Below are positions 9,073 through 17,918 of a DNA stretch of 64,000 bases, piece after piece. The translations under genes and the position numbers were made by a program. Location of the stretch: positions 7,105,501-7,169,500 of the forward strand of contig NZ_CP082945.1 of assembly GCF_019933235.1 (NCBI RefSeq), given 5' to 3'. This DNA comes from Streptomyces angustmyceticus. GTDB lineage: Bacteria > Actinomycetota > Actinomycetes > Streptomycetales > Streptomycetaceae. The notes beneath the pieces are model-generated. The model saw only the letters and a program-made list of their open reading frames with translations. It made no database searches and was not told the DNA's origin. Numbering within the stretch: position 1 is the first letter of the stretch; every line of letters begins with the position of its first letter.

Positions 9073-9897
9073 ATGCTGAATGAAGTCATGGCGACCCGCT
9101 ATGTCACGCCCTTGCGTGAGGGCGGGTCGCTGCCGGGGATCGTCGAGGCCGACGACCTCGGTACCTACATCATCAAGTTCACCGGTGCCGGGCAGGGGCG
9201 GAAGACGCTCGTCGCCGAGGTCATCTGCGGGGAGCTGGGGCGGCGGCTGGGGCTGCGGGTGCCGGAGCTGGTGCGGATGCAGCTCGACCCCGTCATCGGG
9301 CTGGGCGAGCCGGACCAGGAGGTCCAGGAACTGCTGAAGGCCAGCGGGGGGCTGAATCTGGGGATGGACTACCTCCCCGGATCGCTGGGCTTCGATCCGC
9401 TCGCCTTCGAGGTGAGCGCCCGCGAGGCGGGCCGGGTGGTGTGGTTCGACGCGCTGATCAACAACGTCGACCGGTCCTGGCGCAATCCCAACCTGCTGGT
9501 CTGGCACGGCGAACTGTGGCTGATCGACCATGGCGCGGCGATGATCTGGCACCACAACTGGCCGAGCGCGCCACAGGCTTCGGCCCGGCCGTACAACGCC
9601 TCCGACCATGTGCTGGCCACCTTCGGGCCGGATGTCGCGGCGGCGGCCGAGGAGTTCGCGCCGCAGGTCACCGAGGAGCTGCTGACCGCGATCGCGGCCG
9701 AGGTGCCGGACGAATGGCTGGCCGACGAGCCGGGCTTCGACTCCCCGGACGCGCTGCGCCGGGCGTATGTGGACACGCTGCTGGCCCGCGCCCGGACGAT
9801 CAGCGACCGGATCATCCTCGGGGAGCCCACCGAGGACAAGCCCTCGCAGGCGCCGGAATGGCTGGCCGCCCGGCTGGTACGGAGGGCAGTGAAGTGA
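9073..9897 (+). CDS. HipA-family kinase-like protein
   Basis: A 274-residue protein with a reduced HipA kinase fold. The nucleotide-binding strand is GTYIIKFTGAGQG (lysine near residue 40), the catalytic loop reads NNVDRSWRNPNLL and the metal-binding motif LIDHGAA. It is much shorter than toxin HipA (about 440 residues) and has no HipB antitoxin beside it. The ATG at 9073 was chosen because GGAG lies nine bases upstream; an ATG at 9058 is possible. Its stop overlaps the start of the DUF3037 gene, so the two are coupled. The substrate is unknown. Confidence 0.82.
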   Translation: MLNEVMATRYVTPLREGGSLPGIVEADDLGTYIIKFTGAGQGRKTLVAEVICGELGRRLGLRVPELVRMQLDPVIGLGEPDQEVQELLKASGGLNLGMDYLPGSLGFDPLAFEVSAREAGRVVWFDALINNVDRSWRNPNLLVWHGELWLIDHGAAMIWHHNWPSAPQASARPYNASDHVLATFGPDVAAAAEEFAPQVTEELLTAIAAEVPDEWLADEPGFDSPDALRRAYVDTLLARARTISDRIILGEPTEDKPSQAPEWLAARLVRRAVK

Positions 9898-10289
9898 GCG
9901 GTCTGCACAACGGGCGCGATGTCTTCGAGTACGCCCTGCTGAGGGTCGTCCCCCGGGTCGAGCGCGGCGAGATGATCAATGCGGGGGTGGTCGTGTACTG
10001 CCGTGCCCGGCGGTTCGTCGAGGCCAGGACCCATCTGGACGAGGCCCGGCTGCTGGCCCTGGACCCCACCACCGACGTGGAGGGGGTGCGGGCCGCGCTC
10101 GGTGCCGTCGAGGGCGTCTGCCAGGGCGGCGAGCGGGCCGGACAGGCGGCGGGGGACGACGCGGGACGCCGTTTTCGCTGGCTGATGGCGCCGCGCAGCA
10201 CCATCGTCCAGCCGGGCCCGGTGCACACCGGACTGACCGCCGATCCCGCCGCCGAGGCCGAGCGGCTGCTGGAGCTGCTGGTGCGCTGA
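9894..10289 (+). CDS. DUF3037 family protein
   Basis: A 131-residue DUF3037 protein (FEYALLRVVPRVERGEMINAGVVVYC is characteristic). It starts at a GTG that overlaps the HipA-like stop codon (GTGA), with GGAGGG eight bases before. The conserved pairing of a short HipA-like kinase with DUF3037 suggests a two-component functional unit; its job is not known. No membrane segment or signal is present. Confidence 0.82.
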   Translation: MSGLHNGRDVFEYALLRVVPRVERGEMINAGVVVYCRARRFVEARTHLDEARLLALDPTTDVEGVRAALGAVEGVCQGGERAGQAAGDDAGRRFRWLMAPRSTIVQPGPVHTGLTADPAAEAERLLELLVR

Positions 10290-10307
10290 GCGCGCGGGAG
10301 CCCCGTT

Positions 10308-10349
10308 CGAAGCGCCCGGAACCGCCGAGGAGCGGCTCCGGGCGCTTCG
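10308..10349 (+). terminator. Hairpin terminator after DUF3037
   Basis: CGAAGCGCCCGGA and TCCGGGCGCTTCG form a perfect 13-base stem, with a further GC-rich pairing in the loop, 19 bp after the stop codon. Confidence 0.85.
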
Positions 10350-10421
10350 TCGTGCGACGGGATCGCGCCAGGGGCCACCCCGTTCCGCAGGTGAGGTGGG
10401 CAACGGCGCAGTGGTGGGACG

Positions 10422-10482
10422 TTGACAGCGCGTTGCCGGGCTTCTAGCGTCAGCCCTGCTCAGGGTACTAAGCGGTTGCTCA
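10422..10482 (+). promoter_or_regulatory. fabG promoter with downstream inverted repeat
   Basis: TTGACA (10422-10427) and TAGCGT (10445-10450) are separated by 17 bp, a good match to the main sigma factor of Streptomyces. Just downstream, TAAGC, four bases, GCTCA (10469-10482) is an imperfect inverted repeat in the expected untranslated leader, suited to a TetR-type repressor of acyl-CoA or fatty-acid genes. The repressor is not encoded next door. Confidence 0.65.
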
Positions 10483-10540
10483 CCCACGGGATCGGTGCGG
10501 CGGACCGCTTGTCGAGGTTTCGAGGGTGAGGAGAACCCGC

Positions 10541-11302
10541 ATGTCCACCACCGAGCAGCGCGTTGCCATCGTGACGGGCGCGGCCCGCGGTATCGGCGCG
10601 GCCACCGCCGTCCGGCTGGCCGCCGAGGGCCGCGCCGTGGCCGTACTGGACCTCGACGAGGCGGCCTGCAAGGACACCGTCGAGAAGATCACCAAGGCCG
10701 GCGGCAAGGCCATCGCGGTCGGCTGTGACGTCTCCGACGCCGAGCAGGTCGACGCGGCCGTCGCCCGGGTCGCCTCGGAGCTCGGTGCGCCGACCGTCCT
10801 CGTCAACAACGCCGGTGTGCTCCGCGACAACCTGCTGTTCAAGATGAGCGAGACCGACTGGGACACGGTCATGAACGTGCATCTGCGCGGTGCGTTCCTG
10901 ATGTCCCGCGCCTGCCAGAAGCACATGGTGGACGCCAAGTTCGGCCGGATCGTGAACCTCTCCTCCAGCTCGGCGCTCGGCAACCGCGGGCAGGTCAACT
11001 ACTCGGCGGCCAAGGCCGGTCTGCAGGGCTTCACCAAGACCCTCGCCATCGAGCTCGGCAAGTTCGGCGTCACCGCCAACGCCGTCGCCCCGGGCTTCAT
11101 CGTCACCGACATGACCGCCGCCACCGCCGAGCGCGTCGGCATGGGCTTCGAGGAGTTCCAGGCCGCGGCCGCCACCCAGATCCCGGTGCAGCGCGTCGGC
11201 CGCCCCGAGGATATCGCCAACGCCATCGCGTTCTTCACCGGTGAGGCCGCCGGCTTCGTCTCCGGCGAGGTCATGTACGTCGCCGGCGGCCCGCTCAACT
11301 GA
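10541..11302 (+). CDS. fabG: 3-oxoacyl-ACP reductase-like SDR
   Basis: A 253-residue short-chain dehydrogenase. The NADP-binding motif is TGAARGIG (residues 12-19), then the NNAG motif and the catalytic Ser/Tyr/Lys in NLSSSSALG and YSAAKAG. It ends MYVAGGPLN. FabG enzymes reduce 3-oxoacyl thioesters with NADPH. GAGGAG precedes the ATG. A second SDR gene follows after 29 bp, so both are probably one transcript from the promoter at 10422. Whether the thioester carrier is ACP or CoA cannot be told; the operator-like repeat favours acyl-CoA metabolism. Confidence 0.85.
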   Translation: MSTTEQRVAIVTGAARGIGAATAVRLAAEGRAVAVLDLDEAACKDTVEKITKAGGKAIAVGCDVSDAEQVDAAVARVASELGAPTVLVNNAGVLRDNLLFKMSETDWDTVMNVHLRGAFLMSRACQKHMVDAKFGRIVNLSSSSALGNRGQVNYSAAKAGLQGFTKTLAIELGKFGVTANAVAPGFIVTDMTAATAERVGMGFEEFQAAAATQIPVQRVGRPEDIANAIAFFTGEAAGFVSGEVMYVAGGPLN

Positions 11303-11331
11303 CCGCCCCACCGACTCCAGGAGCACACAAC

Positions 11332-12102
11332 ATGACCGAGCAGGACAGCGGGCTCCCCGCGCTCTCCGGCAAGGTGGCGCTGGTCACCGGCGCCAGCCGC
11401 GGCATCGGCTACGGCATCGCCGAGGCCCTGGTGGCCCGCGGCGACCGGGTCGTGATCACCGGCCGCAACGAGGACGCCCTCAAGGAGGCCGCCGAGAAGC
11501 TGGGCGCCGACCGGGTGCTCGGCGTCGCCGGCAAGGCGCACGACGAGGCTCACCAGGCCGTCGCCGTCGAGCGCGCGATGGAGACCTTCGGCCGGGTCGA
11601 CTACCTCGTCAACAACGCCGGGACGAACCCGGTGTTCGGCCCCATCGCCGACCTCGACCTGGGCGTGGCGCGCAAGGTGTTCGAGACCAACGTCGTCTCG
11701 GCGCTCGGCTTCGCCCAGCGCACCTGGCACGCATGGCAGAAGGACAACGGCGGCGCCATCGTCAACATCGCCTCGATCGCCGGCCTCGCGCCCTCGCCGT
11801 TCATCGGCGCGTACGGCATGAGCAAGGCCGCGATGGTGAACCTGACGCTGCAGCTCGCCCACGAGTTCGCGCCGGGCGTGCGGGTCAACTCCATCGCGCC
11901 CGCGGTGGTGAAGACCAAGTTCGCGGCCGCGCTCTACGAGAACCGCGAGGAGGAGGCGGCGGCCGGCTACCCGCTGGCGCGGCTCGGCGTCCCGGAGGAC
12001 ATCGGCGGGGCCGCGGCCTTCCTGCTGTCCGACGCCTCGGGCTGGATCACCGGCCAGTCGCTGGTCGTCGACGGCGGCCTGTTCCTCAACGCCGGGGTCT
12101 GA
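11332..12102 (+). CDS. SDR-family oxidoreductase
   Basis: A 256-residue short-chain dehydrogenase with TGASRGIG (near residue 20), NNAGTNPVFGP and the catalytic region NIASIAGLAP...YGMSKAAM. The C-terminal end SLVVDGGLFLNAGV is typical. NNAGTNPVFGP resembles SDRs of beta-oxidation-like or alcohol oxidation steps. It lies directly after the FabG-like gene and both probably act on related thioester or carbonyl substrates. Substrate not determined. Confidence 0.85.
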   Translation: MTEQDSGLPALSGKVALVTGASRGIGYGIAEALVARGDRVVITGRNEDALKEAAEKLGADRVLGVAGKAHDEAHQAVAVERAMETFGRVDYLVNNAGTNPVFGPIADLDLGVARKVFETNVVSALGFAQRTWHAWQKDNGGAIVNIASIAGLAPSPFIGAYGMSKAAMVNLTLQLAHEFAPGVRVNSIAPAVVKTKFAAALYENREEEAAAGYPLARLGVPEDIGGAAAFLLSDASGWITGQSLVVDGGLFLNAGV

Positions 12103-12222
12103 CGGCACCGGGCGGGCCGCGCGGCCTTGCCCTGGTGCGCACTCCAAGAGGCAGAGTCCGTGGTGCCGGTCCCTCTCGGGGCCGGCATCACGCGCGTGGG
12201 CGACCTGCCAGGGAGGCATGCC

Positions 12223-13191
12223 ATGCACTACCGCACGCTCGGCGGTGATCAAGGGCCCCGTATCAGCGCCGTCTGCCTCGGGACGCTGCCCTTCGGCACC
12301 ACCGTCGACGCACCGACCGCGTTCGCGATCCTGGACCGGTTCGCCGAGGCCGGCGGCACCTTCGTCGACACGGCGAACCACTACGCCTGCTGGGTTCCGG
12401 GCGCGCGCGGCGACGAGAGCGAGCTGCTGCTCGGCCGCTGGCTGCGCAGCAGGGACGCGGCCGGGCGCACGGTCGTGGCCACCGCGGTGGGCGCCCGCCC
12501 CGACCCGGCCCGGGGCGGGGAGTGGCCCGCGAACGCCGAGGGGCTGGGCGGCCCGGCCGTGCGCGCCGGGATCGAGGGGAGCCTGCGCCGCCTGGGCACC
12601 GACCGGGTGGATCTCCTCCACGCGCACGGCGACGACCGCGGCGTCCGCCTGGAGGACACCGTCGAGGCGCTGGCCGGCCTCGTCCGGGACGGCACCGTGG
12701 GCAGCCTGGGCGCCGGTGACTTCCGGACCTGGCGGCTCGCCGAGGCCCGGCGCACCGCCGCGGGGCGCGGCCTGCCCGGCTTCCGCGCCGTACAACGGCG
12801 GCACACCTACCTGCGGCCGCGGCGGGGCGGCCCGGCCCGGGACCGCGGGGTGGAGGCCGACGAGGAGCTCCTCGACTACGCGGCCGCGCACCCCGACCTG
12901 ACGCTGCTCGGCTATGGGACGCTGATGGGAGGGGCCTACTCCGGTGCCGGCCGGCCGCTGCCGGAGCGCTACGACCATCCCGGCTCGGTGGCGCGGCTGC
13001 GGGTGCTGGCGGAGGTCGCGGCGGAGTGCGGGGCCACCGTGAACCAGGTGGTGCTGGCCTGGCTGATGGGTGGGCCGGTGCCGGTGGTGCCGGTGCTCGG
13101 CGTGAGTTCCCCGGCGCAGCTGGACGAGGCCCTGGCGGCGCTCGACCTGCGGCTGGACCCCGTCCAGCGCGCCCGGCTCGACACCGCCTGA
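12223..13191 (+). CDS. Aldo/keto reductase
   Basis: A 322-residue TIM-barrel oxidoreductase, MHYRTLGGDQGPRISAVCLG at the start, catalytic Asp and Tyr in FVDTANHYACW, and a C-terminal NADPH-binding part (VPVLGVSSPAQLDEALAALD). It reduces aldehydes or ketones with NADPH. The ATG at 12223 has GGGAGG upstream; an in-frame open stretch further upstream is judged non-coding. Substrate unknown. Confidence 0.85.
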   Translation: MHYRTLGGDQGPRISAVCLGTLPFGTTVDAPTAFAILDRFAEAGGTFVDTANHYACWVPGARGDESELLLGRWLRSRDAAGRTVVATAVGARPDPARGGEWPANAEGLGGPAVRAGIEGSLRRLGTDRVDLLHAHGDDRGVRLEDTVEALAGLVRDGTVGSLGAGDFRTWRLAEARRTAAGRGLPGFRAVQRRHTYLRPRRGGPARDRGVEADEELLDYAAAHPDLTLLGYGTLMGGAYSGAGRPLPERYDHPGSVARLRVLAEVAAECGATVNQVVLAWLMGGPVPVVPVLGVSSPAQLDEALAALDLRLDPVQRARLDTA

Positions 13192-13296
13192 GACCGGCCG
13201 CCCGCCGGGCCGGCGCTCCGGCCCGCGGACCGCGTTGTCAGTGGTCGCCGGTAGGTTCTTCGACGGAGAACGCAACGCACACCGGAGGTTGTTGAC

Positions 13297-13977
13297 GTGG
13301 TGACCGAGATGCTGCCCGAGTCCTGGCGCGGGGTCCTCGGCGAGGAGTTGGAGAAGCCCTATTTCCGGGAGCTCACCGACTTCGTCGAGAAGGAGCGGGC
13401 GAACGGGCCGGTCTACCCGCCCCGTGAGGAGGTCTTCGCGGCGCTGGAGGCGACGCCGTACGACCAGGTGAAGGTGCTCATCCTGGGCCAGGACCCGTAC
13501 CACGGCGCCGGGCAGGGCCACGGCCTGTGCTTCTCCGTGCAGCCCGGCGTCAAGACGCCGCCGTCGCTGCGGAACATCTACAAGGAGATGAAGGAGGAGC
13601 TGGGCCACCCGGTCCCCGACAACGGCTACCTCATGCCCTGGGCCCGGCAGGGCGTGCTGCTGCTGAACGCCGTCCTCACGGTCCGCGAGGCCGAGCCCAA
13701 TTCGCACAAGGGCAAGGGCTGGGAGAAGGTCACCGACGCGGTGATCCGCGCCGTGGCCTCCCGGCCCGACCCGGCGGTCTTCGTGCTCTGGGGGAACTAC
13801 GCCAAGAAGAAGCTGCCGCTGATCGACGAGGAGCGTCACGCGGTGGTGCAGGGCGCGCACCCCTCCCCGCTGTCGGCGAAGAAGTTCTTCGGCTCCCGCC
13901 CCTTCACCCAGATCAACGCGGCGGTCGCCGCCCAGGGCCATGCCCCGATCGACTGGCGCATTCCTGACCTGGGCTGA
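13297..13977 (+). CDS. ung: Uracil-DNA glycosylase, family 1
   Basis: A 226-residue enzyme that removes uracil from DNA to begin base excision repair. The water-activating motif GQDPYHG (Asp66) and the DNA-intercalation loop HPSPLSAKKFFGS (His188) are both intact, and LLLNAVLTVR and NSHKGKGWE fit the family. The GTG at 13297 sits eight bases after GGAGG. The gene appears monocistronic. Confidence 0.95.
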   Translation: MVTEMLPESWRGVLGEELEKPYFRELTDFVEKERANGPVYPPREEVFAALEATPYDQVKVLILGQDPYHGAGQGHGLCFSVQPGVKTPPSLRNIYKEMKEELGHPVPDNGYLMPWARQGVLLLNAVLTVREAEPNSHKGKGWEKVTDAVIRAVASRPDPAVFVLWGNYAKKKLPLIDEERHAVVQGAHPSPLSAKKFFGSRPFTQINAAVAAQGHAPIDWRIPDLG

Positions 13978-14103
13978 GCCCGCAGGACCGCCGGGCGGCG
14001 GGCCCCACCACCCGGTGCGTCGCGCACACCGCGCGCAGGTTCCCTCCGGCGGTTAGCGTCGGGGAAACGGCAGCGGCCATGGTGAACGGATACGGAGAGC
14101 ACG

Positions 14104-14637
14104 GTGGTGGACGAGCGGCGGGAGGCGACGCCCGAGGACGGGGTGCTGACCCGGATCGGCCAGGCGATCATGTTGCATCGCGCGGGCGACCGGGAGGAGG
14201 CACGCAACCGTCTCTCGGCGCTGTGGCACGAGATCGGGCCGCAGGGAGACGCCTTCCACCGCTGCACCCTCGCCCACTACATGGCCGACACCCAGGACGA
14301 TCCCAGGGATGAACTCGACTGGGACCTCAGGGCCCTGGAGGCCGCCGAGGGCTTCGTCACCGAGCGGCCCCCGGCCGCCGCGCCCCAGGAGCCCAGGGTC
14401 GCCGACGGCCCGGGCCCCCGCCACCCCCTCGTCGCGCTCCGGGCGTTCTTCCCCTCGCTGCATCTCAACATCGCCGCCGACTACGCCGCCCTGGACCGGC
14501 CGGCCGACGCCCGCGCCCAGCTCCGCCGCGCCCGGGCCTCGGTCAACGCCCTCGCCGACGGCGAGTACCGCCAGGGACTCCGGGACGCCATCGACCGGCT
14601 GCAGCTGCGACTCGACGGCATCGCGGGCGCCCGGTAA
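14104..14637 (+). CDS. Helical TPR-like protein of unknown function
   Basis: A 177-residue soluble protein. Its helical pairs (RIGQAIMLHRAGDREEARNRL; NIAADYAALDRPADARAQLRRA) have the residue pattern of tetratricopeptide repeats, suggesting protein binding. No catalytic motif or membrane segment is seen. The GTG at 14104 follows GGAGAG. Neighbours give no clear pathway. Confidence 0.7.
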   Translation: MVDERREATPEDGVLTRIGQAIMLHRAGDREEARNRLSALWHEIGPQGDAFHRCTLAHYMADTQDDPRDELDWDLRALEAAEGFVTERPPAAAPQEPRVADGPGPRHPLVALRAFFPSLHLNIAADYAALDRPADARAQLRRARASVNALADGEYRQGLRDAIDRLQLRLDGIAGAR

Positions 14638-14771
14638 CCCGGCGGCCCGACGACGCCGCCCGCACACCGTACGGCGCCGCAGGACGGGATCGCCGGCCGG
14701 CGGCCGCCGGCCGGCACGTATGCTTCCGGCACGCGAGGCACCAGGGCCGCGGCGCAACCCAAGGAGCACGA

Positions 14772-15680
14772 GTGAAGGTCGGCTGCATCGGACTCGGCGA
14801 CATCGCCCAGAAGGCGTACCTCCCCGTACTGGGCACCCAGCCCGGCCTCGAACTGCATCTGCACACCCGCACCCCGGCCACCCTGCAACGCGTCGGCGCC
14901 GCCCACCGGCTGAGCGCACAGCAGCTCCACCAGGACCTCGACTCGCTGCTCGCCACCGGCCTGGACGCGGCGTTCGTGCACGCCGCCACCACCGCCCACC
15001 CCGAGATCGTGACCCGGCTGCTCGAAGCCGGGGTGCCGACCTACGTCGACAAGCCGCTCTCCTACGAACTCGCCACGTCCCAGCGCCTCGTCGCCCTCGC
15101 CGCGGACCGCGGGGTGGGCCTCGCCGTCGGCTTCAACCGCCGCTTCGCGCCCGCCTACGCGCAGTGCCGCGAGCACGCCCGCGACCTGATCCTGATGCAG
15201 AAGAACCGCATCGGCCTGCCCGAGGACCCGCGCACCCTCGTCCTGGACGACTTCATCCACGTCGTCGACACCCTGCGGTTCCTGGTCCCCGGCGAGGTCG
15301 ACCACATCGATGTGCGCGCCCGGATCCGCAACGGGCTGATGCAGCACGTGGTGCTCCAGCTCTCCGGCGACGGCTTCACCGCCGTCGGCACCATGAACCG
15401 CCTCAGCGGCTCCGCGGAGGAGACCCTCGATGTCTCCGGGCAGGACACCAGGCGCCAGGTCGTCAATCTCGCCGAGGTCATCGACCACAAGGGGCAGCCG
15501 AGCATCCGGCGCCGCGGCGACTGGGTGCCGGTCGCCCGGCAGCGCGGCATCGAGCAGATCGTCCTGGCGTTTCTGGACGACGTGCGGGCCGGCCGTCAGC
15601 CGTCCGCCGAGGACGCGCTGCGCACCCACGAGCTGTGCGAACGGGTGGTCACCGACGCCCTCGCGCAGGCCGCCTGCTGA
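14772..15680 (+). CDS. Gfo/Idh/MocA-family oxidoreductase
   Basis: A 302-residue NAD(P)-dependent dehydrogenase. The N-terminal Rossmann motif is GCIGLGDIAQKAYLP (residues 3-17). The family hallmark EKP appears as DKPLSYELATS. The usual oxidoreductases of this fold act on sugars, inositols or biliverdin. The 3' end overlaps the end of the convergent lnt gene by about 30 bp. The substrate is unknown. Confidence 0.85.
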   Translation: MKVGCIGLGDIAQKAYLPVLGTQPGLELHLHTRTPATLQRVGAAHRLSAQQLHQDLDSLLATGLDAAFVHAATTAHPEIVTRLLEAGVPTYVDKPLSYELATSQRLVALAADRGVGLAVGFNRRFAPAYAQCREHARDLILMQKNRIGLPEDPRTLVLDDFIHVVDTLRFLVPGEVDHIDVRARIRNGLMQHVVLQLSGDGFTAVGTMNRLSGSAEETLDVSGQDTRRQVVNLAEVIDHKGQPSIRRRGDWVPVARQRGIEQIVLAFLDDVRAGRQPSAEDALRTHELCERVVTDALAQAAC

Positions 15681-17259
15681 GCGCCCGCAGTCCCGTACCC
15701 GCCCCGGCGAGCACCAGCGCACCGATCGCCCCGTAGACCGCCCAGTCCCCGAAGGCGGTGTACGGGCTGGTGCCGCCGGCCAGCGGCAGGTCGTAGACGG
15801 CCGCCGCGCTGCGGTCGGTGCCCAGCCGCTCGCCGACCGGTTCGCCCCGGGGGCCGTACACCGCGCTGATGCCGGTGAGCGTGGCGTGCACCATCGGCCG
15901 CCAGGTCTCCGCGGCGCGCAGCGCGGCCAGGGACGCGTGCTGGGCCGGCGCCCAGCTGTCCTGGAAGGTCGAGGTCGAGGACTGGGCGACCAGCACTCGC
16001 GCGCCGTCGCGTGTCAGGTGGCGGCTCATGTCCGGGAAGGCGGTCTCGAAGCACACCAGCGGCCCGATGCGCAGGCCGCCCGCAGTGGCCACCGGCATCA
16101 CCACCGGGTGGGTGCCGCGCACCCGGTCGCTGGTGGCCGCCTTTCCGACCCGCGTGGCCCAGCCCAGCACCGAACGCAGCGGTATGTACTCGCCGAAGGG
16201 CACCAGCCGCATCTTGGCGTAGCGGTCCCCGGTCGGCCCGTCCGGTCCGATCAGCACCGCGCTCTTGGAGATGCCCGGCCGCCCGGCGTGCGGGGAGTCG
16301 GCGTTGACCAGCAGCTCCGCGCCGGTCCGCCGGGAGAGGGCGGCGAGGCGGGCGGCCAGCGCCGGGTGGTCCGCCGGATCCTGGTAGAGGCTGCTCTCGC
16401 CCCAGACGACCAGCCGTACCCCGCGGCCCGCCAGCGACCGGGTGAGGGCCTCGCCGCGGGCCAGGCGCGCCGAGGGGGTGCCGGTCGGGCCGGGCTGGAC
16501 GACCGCGACCCGCACTGTGCCCGTGGTGCGGGGGACCGGTGCCCACAGCCACGCCGCGGTGACGGCCAGCGCGCACACCAGCAGCCCGGCGACGGCGGGC
16601 AGCCGGGCCGCCGGGCGGGCGATCAGCTCGGCCACGGCGGTGTTCACCGCCACGATCAGCAGGCTCAGCAGCCACACCCCGCCGAGCGACGCCAGCCGCA
16701 GCGCGGGCGGCACCTGCCACTGACTGGCGCCGAGCAGTCCCCAGGGGCCGCCCAGGTTCTCCCACGACCGGACCAGTTCGACCATCAGCCAGCCCGACGG
16801 CACCAGCACCAGCGCGGCGGCGCGGCGGCGGCCCGTTGCCCGCCGCCGTCGGCCGGCCGGGGCCTCGCCGTGCGCCGCCCGTCCTGGCCCCTCGCGTACC
16901 GTCCCGCTCGCCGGGGGCGCGTCCCCCAGCAGAGCCCGCACCAGCACTCCCCAGGGCGCCCACAGCGCACCGAGCAGCAGGGCGAGCACGAGGATGAAGA
17001 CGTGCAGGCTCGGCAGCAGCCACTGGTGGACGGCCAGGATGAAGCCGGTGCCGCCCAGCCAGCCGTCCAGCGCCGCCCGCCGGGCGGTCGGCGCCGACCG
17101 CACCAGCAGCAGCCAGGGCACCAGCGCCACATACGCCAGCCACCACCACGAGGGCGCGGGGAAGGTGAGCGCCGGCACCGCGCCGGCGAGCAGGGCGGCC
17201 GCCCCCCGGCCCCAGGGGGAGCCGAGCCACCGCGTCCGGCGGACGGACGGTCTGTCCAT
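15649..17259 (-). CDS. lnt: Apolipoprotein N-acyltransferase
   Basis: A 536-residue integral membrane enzyme that adds the third acyl chain to lipoproteins. The N-terminal half holds several hydrophobic helices, interrupted by an Arg-rich loop; the C-terminal nitrilase domain has the catalytic triad in VVWGESS (Glu), RYAKMRLVPFGEY (Lys) and LVCFETAFP (Cys). The ATG at 17259 is preceded by GGGAGG; longer in-frame starts are less likely. It converges on the MocA gene and follows the SnoaL-like gene by 118 bp. Confidence 0.9.
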   Translation of the reverse strand: MDRPSVRRTRWLGSPWGRGAAALLAGAVPALTFPAPSWWWLAYVALVPWLLLVRSAPTARRAALDGWLGGTGFILAVHQWLLPSLHVFILVLALLLGALWAPWGVLVRALLGDAPPASGTVREGPGRAAHGEAPAGRRRRATGRRRAAALVLVPSGWLMVELVRSWENLGGPWGLLGASQWQVPPALRLASLGGVWLLSLLIVAVNTAVAELIARPAARLPAVAGLLVCALAVTAAWLWAPVPRTTGTVRVAVVQPGPTGTPSARLARGEALTRSLAGRGVRLVVWGESSLYQDPADHPALAARLAALSRRTGAELLVNADSPHAGRPGISKSAVLIGPDGPTGDRYAKMRLVPFGEYIPLRSVLGWATRVGKAATSDRVRGTHPVVMPVATAGGLRIGPLVCFETAFPDMSRHLTRDGARVLVAQSSTSTFQDSWAPAQHASLAALRAAETWRPMVHATLTGISAVYGPRGEPVGERLGTDRSAAAVYDLPLAGGTSPYTAFGDWAVYGAIGALVLAGAGTGLRALSRRPARGRR

Positions 17260-17377
17260 GCGGCCTCCCTGCTGGTGGTCCCGGCCGGTCGGAGGGCCGG
17301 TGTGCGCGGCCGGGGCGGGCGGCGGAACAGGGGTCGGCGCGACGGCCGAACCGGGCGCCGGCGGCCGGCGGAGTCGG

Positions 17378-17863
17378 TCACTCACCGCCGCACCACACCT
17401 CGCGCCACTTCTCGTGGACGACGACGCCGGTCAGCCGCCAGCCGTCGGCGGTGCGCCGGGCGGTGAAGTCGTAGCGGCCGCCGCAGGTGTAGTTGGGAGC
17501 GGTCGGGCCGCCCTCGTCCTCCGTCGCGGGGCCGGCGAGCCGCATCGGGTTGAGGTAGTCGGCCCGGACCGTGGCCGTGTCCCCCGGGGCGCCGTCCGGG
17601 CGGGCGAGGGTGATGCGGCGGTTGACGATCAGGTGCTGGCGCATGGCGAAGTTCCGCAGCATCTCGCCGAGCCAGGCGGCGATCTCCGCCACGCCGCCCT
17701 CGATGCCGCCCGCGGAGCGGTAGTCGGCCCGGCCGTCCGGGGTGAACAGGGCCTGGTAGCCGGGCCAGTCCCCGTCGTCCACGGCGATCGCGTACCCGGT
17801 GACCAGATCGTCGAGGGCGAGGCGGTCCATGACAGTGGAGTGTTCCGCGCGCTGCGTCATCAT
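17378..17863 (-). CDS. NTF2/SnoaL-like protein
   Basis: A small alpha+beta barrel protein of about 161 residues (LDDLVTGYAIAVDDGDWPGYQALFTPDGRADY is typical of the SnoaL-like family, which includes cyclases, dehydratases and isomerases). No fixed catalytic residue can be named. The start is uncertain: ATG codons at 17878, 17863, 17860 and 17830 are in frame, and none has a strong ribosome-binding site; the first lies right beside the terminator of the upstream ABC gene. Probably co-transcribed with lnt. Confidence 0.7.
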   Translation of the reverse strand: MMTQRAEHSTVMDRLALDDLVTGYAIAVDDGDWPGYQALFTPDGRADYRSAGGIEGGVAEIAAWLGEMLRNFAMRQHLIVNRRITLARPDGAPGDTATVRADYLNPMRLAGPATEDEGGPTAPNYTCGGRYDFTARRTADGWRLTGVVVHEKWREVWCGGE

Positions 17864-17880
17864 CTCAGTTTTCGGCATGG

Positions 17881-17912
17881 GGAAGGCCCCCGCCAAGAGG
17901 CGGGGGCCTTCC
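17881..17912 (-). terminator. Hairpin terminator after the ABC exporter
   Basis: GGAAGGCCCCCGCC, loop AAGA, GGCGGGGGCCTTCC: a perfect 14-base stem seven bases after the exporter stop codon on the minus strand. Confidence 0.9.
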
Positions 17913-17918
17913 GGCGCG

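Noticed and set aside
10999..13941. Very long open frame on the minus strand opposite fabG, SDR, aldo/keto reductase and ung
   Set aside because: It runs antisense through four convincing genes with clear family motifs; long antisense frames are expected at this GC content.
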